A DNA stretch of 64,000 nt from Rheinheimera mesophila (GTDB taxonomy: Bacteria > Pseudomonadota > Gammaproteobacteria > Enterobacterales > Alteromonadaceae). The notes beneath the pieces were generated by a model. The model made no database searches. It was not told where the DNA came from and saw nothing but the letters and a program-made list of their open reading frames with translations. A program made the translations under genes and the position numbers. The DNA lies in contig NZ_LAVS01000086.1 of NCBI RefSeq assembly GCF_000986865.1, forward strand, positions 226,932 to 290,931, read 5' to 3'. Below, piece after piece: positions 25,612 through 35,321 of this stretch (its first letter is position 1; every line of letters begins with the position of its first letter).

Positions 25612-26427
25612 TCAAAGAGTGTTTGCCATGTCTTCAGCACGGCGTATCGCTGCATACATGGCGTCTTTGACCATGCTTTCAAGCTTGTGGTGTTTAAAAG
25701 TTTCAATGGCTTCATGGGTGGTGCCTCCTTTGGAGGTGACCTGAGCACGCAATGCTTCAAAACTAAGTTCGGACTGACCGGCCATAGTGGCCGCGCCTAA
25801 GGCAGTTTGCGCCACCATAGCTTTGGCCTGTGCTTCATCAAAGCCCAGCTCCAGTGCTACCTGCTGCATCGCCTGCATAAAATAGAAAAAATAGGCTGGT
25901 GCGCTGCCTGTCACGGCAATAATGGCATTAATGTCTTGTTCTCTCTGCAGCCAGACGGTTTTGCCTGTGCCTGCAAATAGCTTTTCAGCAAAAGATTGCT
26001 CATACACAGAGCAGCGGCTTGGGAATAAACCAGTCACACCCAACCCAACCAAAGCCGGAGTATTGGGCATAGCGCGGATAATCCGCACCTGGCCCAGCAA
26101 CTGCTCAAAACGTTCAATTGAAATACCGGCAGCGACGGAAATAAACAGTTTTTCCTGAGATTCAGGCGCCTGTTCTATGATCTGCTGGCAGACCTCTGCC
26201 ATCATCTGAGGTTTGACCGCCAGCACTATCACATCAGCTTTAGTCACTGCCTCGATATTATCTGTGGTGGTTGCTATCTGGTATTGGCTTTCTAAGACCT
26301 TTAATTTTTCCGCATTACGATTGGCGGCAATAATATTTTCAGCAGGATAGCCCTGCCGAATCATAGCGCCGATGATGCACTGCGCCATATTGCCAGCGCC
26401 GATAAATGCGACCGTGTTATCTATCAT
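25612..26427 (-). CDS. proC: Pyrroline-5-carboxylate reductase
   Basis: A 271-residue enzyme of the last step of proline synthesis, reducing pyrroline-5-carboxylate with NAD(P)H. The N-terminal Rossmann motif is 'VAFIGAGNMAQCIIGAM'. The signature 'GSAPAYFFYFMQAMQQVALELG' and the C-terminal active-site block 'QVTSKGGTTHEAIETF' are complete. The length matches the family (269-275). It overlaps the yggS 3' end by 11 bases. Confidence 0.95.
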   Translation of the reverse strand: MIDNTVAFIGAGNMAQCIIGAMIRQGYPAENIIAANRNAEKLKVLESQYQIATTTDNIEAVTKADVIVLAVKPQMMAEVCQQIIEQAPESQEKLFISVAAGISIERFEQLLGQVRIIRAMPNTPALVGLGVTGLFPSRCSVYEQSFAEKLFAGTGKTVWLQREQDINAIIAVTGSAPAYFFYFMQAMQQVALELGFDEAQAKAMVAQTALGAATMAGQSELSFEALRAQVTSKGGTTHEAIETFKHHKLESMVKDAMYAAIRRAEDMANTL

Positions 26428-27109
26428 CAGAATGTGTTTCCCGGGCTCCGAAAATGGCCGTGCCTAATCTTATCATAGTAGAACCAAAGCGCAGAGCCTG
26501 TTGCCAGTCATCTGACATGCCCATTGAAAGTTCTTTGGCATCAGGATAGTGCTGTTGCAATTGCAGTGACAGCTTTTGCATTTGCTCGAAGGCTTCTGCG
26601 CTGTTACCGGGCTGTGGAATGGCCATCAAACCTTTCAGTTGAAGCTGGGGTAACTTAGCTACCGCAGCGGCCAATGGCAATAACTCGTCGGGTTTTATGC
26701 CTGATTTGGACTCTTCCGCGCTGATATTAATTTGTAACAGGACCCGCAGTGGGGCTTTATCAGCAGGGCGCTGCGCCGCTAACCGTTCGGCAATTTTTAA
26801 CCGCTCGATACTGTGGACCCAGTCTGCGTATTGGGCTATGTCTTTGGTTTTATTCGACTGAATAGGGCCAATAAAATGCCACTCTATATCCGCAAGCTGC
26901 TGCAACTCTGTCGCTTTACTCACCAGTTCCTGTACATAGTTTTCACCAAAAGCGCGCTGACCTGCCTGATAGGCCGCAGCCACAGAAGAGGCTGGTTTGG
27001 TTTTACTGACCGCAATCAGGCGGCTTTGTTGGCTTAATTGCTGTTTTGTCTGAAATTCTGTGATGGCGTTGTAGGCTGATTTCAACGCTTCTGCTATGTT
27101 GTTTGTCAT
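26417..27109 (-). CDS. yggS: YggS family pyridoxal-phosphate homeostasis protein
   Basis: A 230-residue single-domain PLP protein with the alanine-racemase-like barrel. The PLP lysine lies in 'LIAVSKTKPASSVAAAY' near residue 35, and 'GENYVQELVSKA', 'WHFIGPIQSNK' and 'LSMGMSDDWQQAL' are the further family blocks. It buffers PLP and affects amino-acid pools. It is the first gene of the operon and is divergent from pilT, with only 42 bases between the two starts, so both promoters overlap or lie within coding sequence. Confidence 0.94.
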   Translation of the reverse strand: MTNNIAEALKSAYNAITEFQTKQQLSQQSRLIAVSKTKPASSVAAAYQAGQRAFGENYVQELVSKATELQQLADIEWHFIGPIQSNKTKDIAQYADWVHSIERLKIAERLAAQRPADKAPLRVLLQINISAEESKSGIKPDELLPLAAAVAKLPQLQLKGLMAIPQPGNSAEAFEQMQKLSLQLQQHYPDAKELSMGMSDDWQQALRFGSTMIRLGTAIFGARETHSDDR

Positions 27110-27151
27110 ATCAACTCTGTTTTTAGCCCTTGCTTTGGAGTGTTTTCCACC

Positions 27152-28225
27152 ATGGATATTACCGAATTACTCGCCTTTAGTGTGCAACATAAAGCCTCTG
27201 ACTTACATTTATCTGCTGGAGTGCCGCCACTGATCCGGGTGGATGGGGATGTACGGCGCCTGAATATTCCGGCTTTGGATCATAAAGCAGTACACGCTTT
27301 GGTGTACGACATTATGAACGACCGTCAGCGTAAAGAGTACGAAGAAAAACTCGAATCCGATTTTTCTTTTGAAGTGCCGGGGCTGGCGCGGTTTCGTGTC
27401 AATGCCTTTGTACAAAACCGCGGCGCTGCTGCGGTGTTTCGTACTATTCCAAGTGAGGTGTTAAGTCTGGACGATTTGCAGGCACCAGAGGTGTTTCGCA
27501 GTATCTCAGACAATCCCCGCGGTTTAGTGCTGGTGACAGGGCCTACAGGTTCAGGGAAATCGACCACTCTGGCGGCGATGATTGACTACATCAACACCAC
27601 CAAAAACCATCACATTCTAACCATTGAAGATCCGATTGAGTTTGTGCACCAGAATAAACTTAGTTTAATTAACCAGCGTGAAGTACACCGTGATACCCAT
27701 AGTTTCAGTAATGCGTTGCGCTCGGCGTTACGCGAAGATCCCGATGTGATTTTGGTCGGCGAGCTGCGCGATTTGGAAACCATTCGTCTGGCGATGACTG
27801 CGGCTGAAACCGGTCATTTGGTGTTTGGTACTTTGCACACCACTTCAGCGCCCAAAACCATAGACAGGATCATTGACGTTTTCCCTGGTGAAGAAAAAGC
27901 CATGGTGCGTTCTATGTTGTCTGAGTCCTTAAGAGCTGTTATTTCACAAACCTTACTGAAGAAAAACGGTGGTGGCCGGGTTGCAGCTCATGAAATTATG
28001 CTGGGGGTTCCGGCTATTCGAAACCTGATCCGCGAGGACAAAATAGCTCAGATGTATTCTGTGATCCAAACCGGTGCAGCCCATGGTATGCAAACTATGG
28101 ATCAATGCCTGATTAATCTGGTCAATCGTGGTGTGATCAATCAAAAAGATGCTCTGGCCAAAGCGCAGGATAAAAATTCCTTTAACAGCATGGGTACTAT
28201 GGGCGGCATGGGCCGAATGGGGTAA
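27152..28225 (+). CDS. pilT: PilT, type IV pilus retraction ATPase
   Basis: A 357-residue hexameric ATPase that powers pilus retraction and twitching. It begins 'MDITELLAFSVQHKASDLHLSAGVPP'. Walker A is GPTGSGKST at about 130-138, the Asp box is 'ILTIEDPIEFVHQNK', Walker B is 'DPDVILVGELRD' and the His box is 'GTLHTTSA'. The retraction-specific AIRNLIRE motif is present near residue 290. The start is ATG 27152 behind a TTTGGAG site; a GTG four codons earlier is less likely. The C-terminal run 'NSMGTMGGMGRMG' is glycine/methionine rich. pilU follows after 5 bases. Confidence 0.95.
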   Translation: MDITELLAFSVQHKASDLHLSAGVPPLIRVDGDVRRLNIPALDHKAVHALVYDIMNDRQRKEYEEKLESDFSFEVPGLARFRVNAFVQNRGAAAVFRTIPSEVLSLDDLQAPEVFRSISDNPRGLVLVTGPTGSGKSTTLAAMIDYINTTKNHHILTIEDPIEFVHQNKLSLINQREVHRDTHSFSNALRSALREDPDVILVGELRDLETIRLAMTAAETGHLVFGTLHTTSAPKTIDRIIDVFPGEEKAMVRSMLSESLRAVISQTLLKKNGGGRVAAHEIMLGVPAIRNLIREDKIAQMYSVIQTGAAHGMQTMDQCLINLVNRGVINQKDALAKAQDKNSFNSMGTMGGMGRMG

Positions 28226-28230
28226 CAGCA

Positions 28231-29352
28231 ATGGGCTTAATCGACTATCTGCATAAAATGGTGGCGGCTGGCGCTTCGGATTTATTTATCACCGCAGGTT
28301 TGGCTGCTTCGGCGAAAATTAACGGTGAACTGCAGCCTATTGCCGAACAGCAGCTAAGTGCAGAGCAAGCGCTGGCTTTGGTGTTATCGGCCATGACGCC
28401 AAAACAACAAGCCCAGTTTCAGCAAGATAAAGAGTGCAACTTTGCCATCGCCAACGACGCCGGACGGTTTCGGGTCTCCGCCTTTTGGCAGCGCGATCAG
28501 GCCGGTATGGTAGTGCGCCGTATTGTCACCACCATTCCAAAAGCCGATGACCTGGGCCTGCCCGCTGTTTTGAAAGACATCATTATGTCTAAACGCGGAC
28601 TGGTGCTGTTTGTCGGCGGCACAGGCGCTGGTAAATCGACCTCCTTGGCGGCTTTGCTGGGTTATCGGAACCAAAACGCCCGGGGCCATATTTTAACCAT
28701 CGAAGATCCCATTGAATTTGTACACGAACACCAAAAAAGCCTGGTGACGCAGCGTGAAGTAGGGATAGATACCGAATCCTTTGAAGCGGCGCTGAAGAGC
28801 TCGTTACGTCAGGCGCCGGACGTCATTTTAATAGGTGAGATTCGTAGTCAGGACACCATGGAATACGCCTTGTCTTTTGCTGAAACCGGCCACTTATGTA
28901 TCGCGACTTTACACGCCAACAATGCCAATCAGGCGATAGATCGTATTATGCATCTGGTACCTAAGGAAAAACACGGCAAGCTGCTGTTTGATTTATCGTT
29001 GAATTTACGCGCTATAGTGGCGCAACAACTGGTGCCTACGGCGGATGGCAAAAAGCGGGTGGCTGCAATTGAAGTGCTGCTGAATTCGCCGCTGATTGCT
29101 GATTTAATTAAACGCGGCGAGATAGGCGAAATCAAAGCTGTGATGAGTAAATCCAGAGAACTGGGTATGCAAACCTTTGATCAGGCGCTGTACGATTTAT
29201 ACAAAGCAGGCCAAATCAGCCATTCAGATGCATTGCATTTTGCCGATTCGCCCAATGATTTACGTTTAATGATGAAATTACAGGAGGGGAGCACTGGAGC
29301 TGGCTTGCTGGCAGGGGTTACAGTGGCTGGTTTAACGGATAATGATTCATAA
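28231..29352 (+). CDS. pilU: PilU, PilT-dependent retraction ATPase
   Basis: A 373-residue PilT paralogue. Walker A is GGTGAGKST at 129-137, Walker B 'APDVILIGEIRS', Asp box 'ILTIEDPIEFVHEHQK' and His box 'LCIATLHANNANQA'. PilU proteins assist PilT in retraction under load and cannot replace it. The gene is five bases downstream of pilT and surely in the same transcript. The C-terminal tail (TGAGLLAGVTVAGLTDNDS) is longer than in PilT and typical of PilU. Confidence 0.94.
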   Translation: MGLIDYLHKMVAAGASDLFITAGLAASAKINGELQPIAEQQLSAEQALALVLSAMTPKQQAQFQQDKECNFAIANDAGRFRVSAFWQRDQAGMVVRRIVTTIPKADDLGLPAVLKDIIMSKRGLVLFVGGTGAGKSTSLAALLGYRNQNARGHILTIEDPIEFVHEHQKSLVTQREVGIDTESFEAALKSSLRQAPDVILIGEIRSQDTMEYALSFAETGHLCIATLHANNANQAIDRIMHLVPKEKHGKLLFDLSLNLRAIVAQQLVPTADGKKRVAAIEVLLNSPLIADLIKRGEIGEIKAVMSKSRELGMQTFDQALYDLYKAGQISHSDALHFADSPNDLRLMMKLQEGSTGAGLLAGVTVAGLTDNDS

Positions 29353-29363
29353 AATGGGGATAA

Positions 29364-29392
29364 CAGGCGCCGAGACTTAAGCTCTGCGCCTG
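29364..29392. terminator. Hairpin between convergent pilU and DUF1653 genes
   Basis: CAGGCGC at 29364-29370 pairs with GCGCCTG at 29386-29392. An inner GAG/CTC pairing can extend the stem. No T-run follows on either strand, so it may be a weak or bidirectional end, or only a processing stop. Confidence 0.4.
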
Positions 29393-29396
29393 ACGC

Positions 29397-29654
29397 TCAT
29401 AAAGTTATGGCTGTTGGTAAGGTACCAAGCTCCGCAGGCGCTTGCTGTGAAACAAAACTAAAGCGGGGCACCAGTTCGCCAGCGACTTCCACGTTGCTGA
29501 TAAACATTTCCAGCGGTCGCACCCATAAGCCAAAGTCACCGTATAAAGCGCGGTACAGCACCAGCTCTTCGTCGGTTTCACTGTGTCGTACCAAGGCCAG
29601 TACCTGATAAAATGGCCCTTTGTAGTGGCGATAGAAACCAGTTTTAATCGCCAT
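29397..29654 (-). CDS. DUF1653 family protein
   Basis: An 85-residue soluble protein. The whole family signature is visible: '[47 protein letters not shown]'. These small SH3-like proteins have no known role. The ATG at 29654 overlaps the ruvX 3' end by 11 bases, so it is translationally coupled to ruvX. An upstream frame to 29672 would add only six residues and is not preferred. Confidence 0.87.
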   Translation of the reverse strand: MAIKTGFYRHYKGPFYQVLALVRHSETDEELVLYRALYGDFGLWVRPLEMFISNVEVAGELVPRFSFVSQQAPAELGTLPTAITL

Positions 29655-30078
29655 AAGCACCACCGTTTTCAAACCAGCTCTCTAAAATCAGTTTAGCGGA
29701 CAAACTATCAACCAGCTCTTTACTGAGTTTTTTAAAGCCACCTTCGGCAAACAGTTGCGAGCGGGCGTCCACTGTGGTTAGACGTTCATCCTGAGTTTTT
29801 ACCTGCAAGCCATAGCGGCCATGCAGGCGATTGACAAACTTATGCACCCGGGCAGTAAAAGGTTGTTCTGTACCATCCATGTTCAAGGGTAAACCCACCA
29901 CCAGAAGCTTAGGTTGCCATTCTTTGATTAAGGCTTCGATCTGAGCCCAGTTTGGTGTGCCATCCTGCGCTTTTAACGCTTTGAGCATAGTGGCTGTGCC
30001 TGTCATGCTTTGGCCTACAGCCACCCCAATGCTTTTTAAGCCATAATCAAAGGCTAATACGGTAACGCTACTACTCAT
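29644..30078 (-). CDS. ruvX: RuvX/YqgF Holliday-junction resolvase-like protein
   Basis: A 144-residue RNase H-fold nuclease. The catalytic Asp is in '[17 protein letters not shown]', the Glu/Asp region in '[16 protein letters not shown]' and the C-terminal Asp in '[13 protein letters not shown]'. The family has been connected with 16S rRNA 5' maturation and with junction resolution. Its start codon shares a base with the yqgE stop (TGATG). Confidence 0.93.
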   Translation of the reverse strand: MSSSVTVLAFDYGLKSIGVAVGQSMTGTATMLKALKAQDGTPNWAQIEALIKEWQPKLLVVGLPLNMDGTEQPFTARVHKFVNRLHGRYGLQVKTQDERLTTVDARSQLFAEGGFKKLSKELVDSLSAKLILESWFENGGAYGD

Positions 30079-30635
30079 CAGGCGTGACCTGCTTGCGGGC
30101 TTAATTGCCAGACTTCAATGCCCATCGCCTGGGCCGCACCTTGCCATTTTTCGGCATGACTCATTTCAAAAATGATGTTGTTGTCGGCTGGGATCATCAA
30201 CCAGCTATTTTCTGCCATTTCTTTTTCCAGTTGACCAGCGCTCCAGCCGGCATAACCTAACGCCAGAATAAACTTCTCGGGTGCATCTTCCGTGGTTAAT
30301 TTTTCTAAGATATCCCTGGAGGTGGTCACCATCAAATCGTTATTTAAACGCATGCTGCTGGTATAGCCCTCTTTGGGGGTATGTAACACAAAACCTCTGT
30401 CACTTTGCACCGGACCACCGGCACAGACATGAGCTTTGGCTGCAGCGCTTTCGGTATCATGTTCGATCTGCAATTGGCTCAACAGTTCTGTGACTCTGAC
30501 CGGCATGGGATGATTAATCACAATACCCATCGCTCCTTCGGCATTGTGCTCGCAAATGTAGGTGACACTGCGTTTAAACATCGGATCATCCAAACCCGGC
30601 ATCGCAATCAATAAATGATTCTGAAAATTGTCCAT
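30078..30635 (-). CDS. yqgE: YqgE/AlgH family protein
   Basis: A 185-residue protein of the UPF0301/AlgH family. It begins '[41 protein letters not shown]' and has '[13 protein letters not shown]' and '[22 protein letters not shown]', all classical. The family binds nucleotides or proteins in Pseudomonas alginate control, but a general function is not settled. It sits between gshB and ruvX in the standard order. Confidence 0.92.
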   Translation of the reverse strand: MDNFQNHLLIAMPGLDDPMFKRSVTYICEHNAEGAMGIVINHPMPVRVTELLSQLQIEHDTESAAAKAHVCAGGPVQSDRGFVLHTPKEGYTSSMRLNNDLMVTTSRDILEKLTTEDAPEKFILALGYAGWSAGQLEKEMAENSWLMIPADNNIIFEMSHAEKWQGAAQAMGIEVWQLSPQAGHA

Positions 30636-30644
30636 AGTACCGCC

Positions 30645-31607
30645 TTAGGACTGTTGCTGCTTCTGCTTTAACAGTAGTTCAATCTGGTCAAATAACATGC
30701 CTGTGATACTGACCGGAAACGCTGCTTCAATCTCACGAATACAGGTGGGGCTGGTGACATTTATTTCAGTTAACCGGTCACCAATAATATCCAGACCAAC
30801 AAAAATCAGGCCTTTGGCTTTGAGTGTCGGGCCGACAGCACGGGCAATGGCCCAATCACTTTCCGTCAATGGGCGTGCTTCACCACGACCACCGGCGGCT
30901 AAATTACCGCGCGTTTCACCGCTGGCAGGAATGCGTGCCAGGCAATAAGGCACAGGTTCACCATTGACCACCAGCACACGTTTGTCGCCGTCTTTAATTT
31001 CCGGAATAAAGCGCTGCGCCATGGCATAACGGCTGCCGTGTTCGGTCAGGGTTTCGATAATGACGCTGACATTGGCATCGTCCGGCTTTAGGCGGAAAAT
31101 AGAGGCCCCCCCCATACCATCGAGCGGCTTTAAAATCACATCCTGCTCTTGCTGATAAAAGGCTTTTAAGCGGGCTGCATCGCGGGTGACCAGAGTTTTT
31201 GGGGTGTGCTGTGCAAACCAACTGGTGTAGAGCTTTTCGTTGGCATCACGCAAACTTTGTGGTTTGTTGACGATCAGCGTGCCTTCGTCTTCGGCTCGTT
31301 CCAAAATATAAGTGGCGTAAATAAATTCGGTGTCAAAAGGTGGATCTTTGCGCATTAAGATCACATCCAGATCGGACAAGGCGATATCCTGAGTACCACC
31401 AAAATCATACCAGTGCTCACTATTTTGCTGAACGGACAGTAAACGGCTACGGGCACGGGCCTGGCCTTCGATTAAATACAGGTCATTCATTTCCATGTAA
31501 TGAAGCTGATAACCTCGGGATTGTGCCTGCAATAACATGGCAAAACTGGAGTCTTTTTTGATGTTGATGTCCGCGATAGGGTCCATCACTATGCCTAATT
31601 TAATCAT
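30645..31607 (-). CDS. gshB: Glutathione synthetase
   Basis: A 320-residue ATP-grasp enzyme joining gamma-glutamylcysteine and glycine. The N-terminal domain is 'IKLGIVMDPIADINIKKDSSFAMLLQAQ'. ATP-grasp blocks are 'DVILKPLDGMGGASIFRL', 'MAQRFIPEIKDGDKRVLVV' and the end 'LTEINVTSPTCIREIEA'. ATG 31607 has AGGAG five bases upstream, whereas a GTG two codons earlier would have the binding site too close. It is preceded by rsmE with a 21-base gap. Confidence 0.95.
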   Translation of the reverse strand: MIKLGIVMDPIADINIKKDSSFAMLLQAQSRGYQLHYMEMNDLYLIEGQARARSRLLSVQQNSEHWYDFGGTQDIALSDLDVILMRKDPPFDTEFIYATYILERAEDEGTLIVNKPQSLRDANEKLYTSWFAQHTPKTLVTRDAARLKAFYQQEQDVILKPLDGMGGASIFRLKPDDANVSVIIETLTEHGSRYAMAQRFIPEIKDGDKRVLVVNGEPVPYCLARIPASGETRGNLAAGGRGEARPLTESDWAIARAVGPTLKAKGLIFVGLDIIGDRLTEINVTSPTCIREIEAAFPVSITGMLFDQIELLLKQKQQQS

Positions 31608-31628
31608 CTTCACTCCTGTGTGATCGGC

Positions 31629-32357
31629 TCAGGCCAGATCACCAAATTGTAACTGTAATGCGCTGATCGCGGTTAAGGCTGCTGTTTCTGTGCGTAGTAC
31701 TCTGGGTCCTAACCGAACCGCCAGAAAGCCGGCGTCTTTGGTTTGGGCGACTTCATGGTCGGTAAAACCGCCCTCAGGACCTATGACAAGGCGAATTGCC
31801 TGACTGCCTGTGATGGTCTTAATGGAGTCGGAGGTCCAGGGATCCAAGGTCAGCTTTAAATCTTTTGTCTCCTGTGCCAACCATTTGGTCAGGGGTAACG
31901 CGGTATGGATCACCGGCACTACACTGCGTCCTGACTGCTCACAAGCGGCTATTGCAATTTTTTGCCACTGCTCTGTGCGTTTGGCCAGGCGTTCCGCATC
32001 CAGTTTGACACCACAACGTTCGGTAAACAGCGGGGTAATTTCAGTGACGCCCAGTTCCACTGCTTTTTGAATGACAAAATCCATCCGATCACCACGGGAA
32101 ATGCCCTGGCCTAAATGCAGTCTGAGCGGTGACTCTACCGGATTATCGGCCACGCTGATGGCTTTTACCCGCAGTTGTTTTTTTTCAACCGCAGTAATAA
32201 CGGCCTGATAGTTCTGACCATCGCCGTTAAATAAACAGAGCTCGTCACCGTTGTGCATACGTAACACACGACCTATGTGATTGGCACCGTCCTCAGCCAG
32301 GGCAAATTCTTGTTGCAGCGGGATGCTACCTGGCTGGTAAATTCTGGGAATACGCAT
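31629..32357 (-). CDS. rsmE: 16S rRNA m3U1498 methyltransferase RsmE
   Basis: A 242-residue SPOUT-class enzyme that methylates U1498 of 16S rRNA with SAM. The N-terminal PUA-like domain is 'MRIPRIYQPGSIPLQQEFALAEDGANHIGRVLRMHNGDEL'. The knotted cofactor site is 'IRLVIGPEGGFTDHEV' and the C-terminus 'LAVRLGPRVLRTETAALTAISALQ' is typical. The downstream order rsmE-gshB-yqgE-ruvX is well conserved in gammaproteobacteria. Confidence 0.94.
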   Translation of the reverse strand: MRIPRIYQPGSIPLQQEFALAEDGANHIGRVLRMHNGDELCLFNGDGQNYQAVITAVEKKQLRVKAISVADNPVESPLRLHLGQGISRGDRMDFVIQKAVELGVTEITPLFTERCGVKLDAERLAKRTEQWQKIAIAACEQSGRSVVPVIHTALPLTKWLAQETKDLKLTLDPWTSDSIKTITGSQAIRLVIGPEGGFTDHEVAQTKDAGFLAVRLGPRVLRTETAALTAISALQLQFGDLA

Positions 32358-32420
32358 AAAAATCGCTTCTTAAGCAACTGACAGGCTGCATATGGTAGCA
32401 GGCAAACGCTGGGCTGTGTA

Positions 32421-32453
32421 TGGCTTGTGATGCAACAACTGCATCACAAGCCA
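32421..32453. other. 14-bp perfect hairpin between abgT and rsmE
   Basis: TGGCTTGTGATGCA at 32421-32434 is the exact inverse of TGCATCACAAGCCA at 32440-32453, with an ACAAC loop. It sits 15 bases after the AbgT-family stop and 64 bases before rsmE. Neither strand has a T-run after the stem, so it is not a standard terminator. Possible uses are transcript-end protection or a binding site. Confidence 0.65.
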
Positions 32454-32467
32454 CTAAAAACACAGGG

Positions 32468-34027
32468 TTAAGGGGCAGGGTAGACGTAACTGGAGCCTAT
32501 GCCTAAAGGTAGCCCCAGCATCCAGTATAAAATCAGGAAGCTGGTCCAGCAGACTAACAAGGCGATGGAATAGGGTAACATCAGCGCGACCAGCGTACCT
32601 ATGCCTGTGGATTTCACATACTTCTGGCAAAACACCACAATAAGCGGGAAATAAGGCATCAGAGGTGTGATGATATTAGTGGACGAATCGCCAACCCGAT
32701 AAGCAGCTTGAGTTAAATCAGGTGACACCCCTAATTGCATCAGCATCGGCACTAACACAGCACCAATCAGCGCCCATTTTGCAGAGGCTGAACCTATCAG
32801 TAGGTTCACTGTGGCGGTCAGCAACACCAACCCTATCAGGTTAACGGCCATAGGAAAGGCCATTTCCTGTAAATAGTTTGCCCCTTTAATTGCCAGCAAA
32901 GCGCCTAAGTTCGACTGACCAAAGGCGAAAATAAACTGAGCGCAGAAAAATGCCATAACGATATAGTAGCCCATACCGCTCATGGCTTTGGTCATGCCTT
33001 GCACTACATCTTTATGAGTTTTTACTTTGCCTGAAACATAACCGTAGACAATGCCGGGCAGCAGGAAAAATACGAAAATAAGCCCAACAATAGACTGCAT
33101 CAGAGGTGCAGACGCCGCAGTCAGCTCGCCTGTGCTGGCTCGCCATGCAGAGTTCTCCGGCCACACGACCACAACCAATGCCGCAATAGCTGCCAGCATG
33201 GAGAGCAAGGCATACCGCAAACCTTTGCGTTCATCATCTGTCAATGGATCCATAGAGGGCAACTGGTCCGGATCACCATCGACTTTGGTTTGTTGCAGGC
33301 GCGGTTCAACAAATTTATCTGTCAGTACCCAACCTACGATCACAATCAGCAGCACTGAGGCTGTAGTGAAGTAGTAGTTATTTAACGGATTAATCACCAA
33401 ACTGGCGGCAGCGGGGTCGGCCGATAAGCGGGCTGAAGCCTGGGTTAAACCTGCCAGCAGAGGGTCTAAACTGGACGGCACAAATAAAGTGGCCGCAAAA
33501 CCGCCTGATACACCAGCAAAAGCGGCGGCAATACCAGCTAAAGGGTGACGACCAGCGGCATAAAAAATCACAGCGCCTAATGGGATCACCAGCACGTAAC
33601 CAGCATCCACGGCTACATGGCTTAAGATACCTACTGCAATTAAAACCGGGGTCAGGAGTTTTTTTGAGGTGACGGCTAAAATGCTGCGAAGTCCTGCGTT
33701 AATAAAACCAGTGTATTCAGCAACTCCTAAACCCAACATAGCGACCAGTACCACCCCCAAAGGTGGGAAATTGACAAAAGTGCTGACCATTTTTGCCATG
33801 AAATCTGCAAAAGCCGCACCTTCTAACAGGTTTTTTACCTGAAAAGGCTGGCCTGTGCGCGGGTCTATATCAGTGAAGGTCACACCAGACAAAGCCCAGG
33901 ACAGGCCCCAGACAAAAAACATTAACAAAGCAAATAAAATTGCAGGGTCGGGCAGTTTATTACCGATACGTTCTATAGCATTAAGGCTGCGATTGAGCCA
34001 GGAAGTTTTTACGGCACTGGATGTCAT
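32468..34027 (-). CDS. AbgT-family transporter (p-aminobenzoyl-glutamate transporter or antimetabolite pump)
   Basis: A 519-residue inner-membrane transporter with 11-12 helices. 'NALERIGNKLPDP' style beginnings (here 'NAIERIGNKLPDPAILFALLMFFVWGLSW'), 'GLGVAEYTGFINAGLRSIL', 'HVAVDAGYVLVIPLGAVIFYAAGRHPLAGIAAAFAGVSGGF' and 'DSSTNIITPLMPYFPLIVVFCQKY' are AbgT-family blocks. Members either import p-aminobenzoyl-glutamate (AbgT) or export sulphonamides (MtrF, YdaH). No abgA/abgB gene is adjacent, so which activity applies cannot be decided, and I give no gene symbol. The gene stands alone, with a terminator-like palindrome upstream. Confidence 0.88.
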   Translation of the reverse strand: MTSSAVKTSWLNRSLNAIERIGNKLPDPAILFALLMFFVWGLSWALSGVTFTDIDPRTGQPFQVKNLLEGAAFADFMAKMVSTFVNFPPLGVVLVAMLGLGVAEYTGFINAGLRSILAVTSKKLLTPVLIAVGILSHVAVDAGYVLVIPLGAVIFYAAGRHPLAGIAAAFAGVSGGFAATLFVPSSLDPLLAGLTQASARLSADPAAASLVINPLNNYYFTTASVLLIVIVGWVLTDKFVEPRLQQTKVDGDPDQLPSMDPLTDDERKGLRYALLSMLAAIAALVVVVWPENSAWRASTGELTAASAPLMQSIVGLIFVFFLLPGIVYGYVSGKVKTHKDVVQGMTKAMSGMGYYIVMAFFCAQFIFAFGQSNLGALLAIKGANYLQEMAFPMAVNLIGLVLLTATVNLLIGSASAKWALIGAVLVPMLMQLGVSPDLTQAAYRVGDSSTNIITPLMPYFPLIVVFCQKYVKSTGIGTLVALMLPYSIALLVCWTSFLILYWMLGLPLGIGSSYVYPAP

Positions 34028-34108
34028 GGATACTCCGTGTTGATGTTTTAGTCATCTGCTGTGACTGTTTTTTTCTGGTTTTACCTTAGCGTGCTTTGTT
34101 GAGATGGT

Positions 34109-34147
34109 AAATAACAAAAGGAGAGCCTGGCTCTCCTTTTGTTATTT
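34109..34147 (-). terminator. Palindromic terminator of metK
   Basis: A perfect 17-bp inverted repeat (34109-34125 with 34131-34147, loop CCTGG) ends on both strands in CTCTCCTTTTGTTATTT. It follows the metK stop by 22 bases and precedes the AbgT-family start. Confidence 0.8.
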
Positions 34148-34169
34148 TTCTGTGTATAAAAACAAAAAC

Positions 34170-35321
34170 TTAGATTTTTGCCTCAGAGCGCAGAATCTCG
34201 GCTTTGTCGGTTTGCTCCCACGGGAATTCATTGCGACCAAAGTGACCGTAGGCCGCTGTAGCGCGGTAAATAGGACGCTCTAACTGCAACATCTGGATCA
34301 GGCCATAAGGGCGTAAGTCAAAGTGACGGCGGATTAAGGCTATCAGTTGATCTTCGCTTAATGTGCTGGTGCCAAAGGTTTCTACACTGATTGACGTAGG
34401 TTCAGCCACACCTATAGCGTAAGACACCTGAATTTCACAACGTTCAGCTAAACCAGCAGCGACAATATTCTTAGCCACATAACGGGCAGCATAAGCAGCA
34501 GAGCGGTCTACTTTGGATGGATCTTTACCAGAGAAAGCACCACCGCCGTGACGTGCCATACCGCCGTAGCTGTCGACGATAATTTTACGGCCTGTTAAAC
34601 CGCAGTCACCCATAGGACCACCGATCACAAAACGGCCTGTTGGGTTGATGAAAAACTTGGTCTTATTACTCAACCACTCGGTTGGTAACACAGGCTTGAT
34701 GATGTGCTCCATGACGGCTTCACGCAAATCAGCAGTAGAGATGGTGTCACAGTGCTGAGTGGATAACACCACGGCATCAATGCCCACTGGTTTGCCATTT
34801 TCGTAGACAAAACTGAGCTGCGATTTCGCATCAGGACGTAACCAGCTTAAGGTGCCGTCTTTACGCACTTTAGCCTGCTGTTGTACTAAGCGGTGAGAAT
34901 AAGTAATAGGGGCTGGCATTAACACATCAGTCTCATTGCTGGCATAACCAAACATTAAGCCCTGATCGCCTGCGCCTTGTTCACTTGGATCTTTTTTGTC
35001 CACACCCTGATTAATATCTGGCGACTGTTTACCAATGGCGCTTAACACAGCACAGGAGTTGGCATCAAAGCCCATGTCTGAATGGACATAACCTATATCA
35101 CGAATAGTGCTGCGGGTTAACTCTTCGATATCGACCCAGGCTGAAGTGGTGATTTCGCCACCTACTAACACCATGCCTGTTTTTACGAAGGTTTCGCAGG
35201 CAACACGGGCTTTTGGATCTTGTTCTAAAATCGCATCCAGTACCGCGTCAGAAATCTGATCAGCGATTTTATCCGGATGCCCTTCAGAAACAGATTCAGA
35301 GGTAAAAATGTGTTGTGCCAT
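34170..35321 (-). CDS. metK: S-adenosylmethionine synthetase
   Basis: A 383-residue enzyme making SAM from methionine and ATP. It begins '[29 protein letters not shown]', with '[29 protein letters not shown]', the ATP-binding '[16 protein letters not shown]' and the P-loop-like '[23 protein letters not shown]'. The length matches the 383-385 residue bacterial enzyme. It is encoded divergently from tkt with a 351-base gap, where one MetJ-box-like half site (GGACGTCT) occurs but no tandem array. Confidence 0.97.
   Translation of the reverse strand: MAQHIFTSESVSEGHPDKIADQISDAVLDAILEQDPKARVACETFVKTGMVLVGGEITTSAWVDIEELTRSTIRDIGYVHSDMGFDANSCAVLSAIGKQSPDINQGVDKKDPSEQGAGDQGLMFGYASNETDVLMPAPITYSHRLVQQQAKVRKDGTLSWLRPDAKSQLSFVYENGKPVGIDAVVLSTQHCDTISTADLREAVMEHIIKPVLPTEWLSNKTKFFINPTGRFVIGGPMGDCGLTGRKIIVDSYGGMARHGGGAFSGKDPSKVDRSAAYAARYVAKNIVAAGLAERCEIQVSYAIGVAEPTSISVETFGTSTLSEDQLIALIRRHFDLRPYGLIQMLQLERPIYRATAAYGHFGRNEFPWEQTDKAEILRSEAKI

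Noticed and set aside
28231..29352. pilU as a decayed copy of pilT
   Set aside because: Walker A, Walker B, Asp and His boxes are intact and the C-terminal tail is PilU-like; it is the normal pilTU pair.
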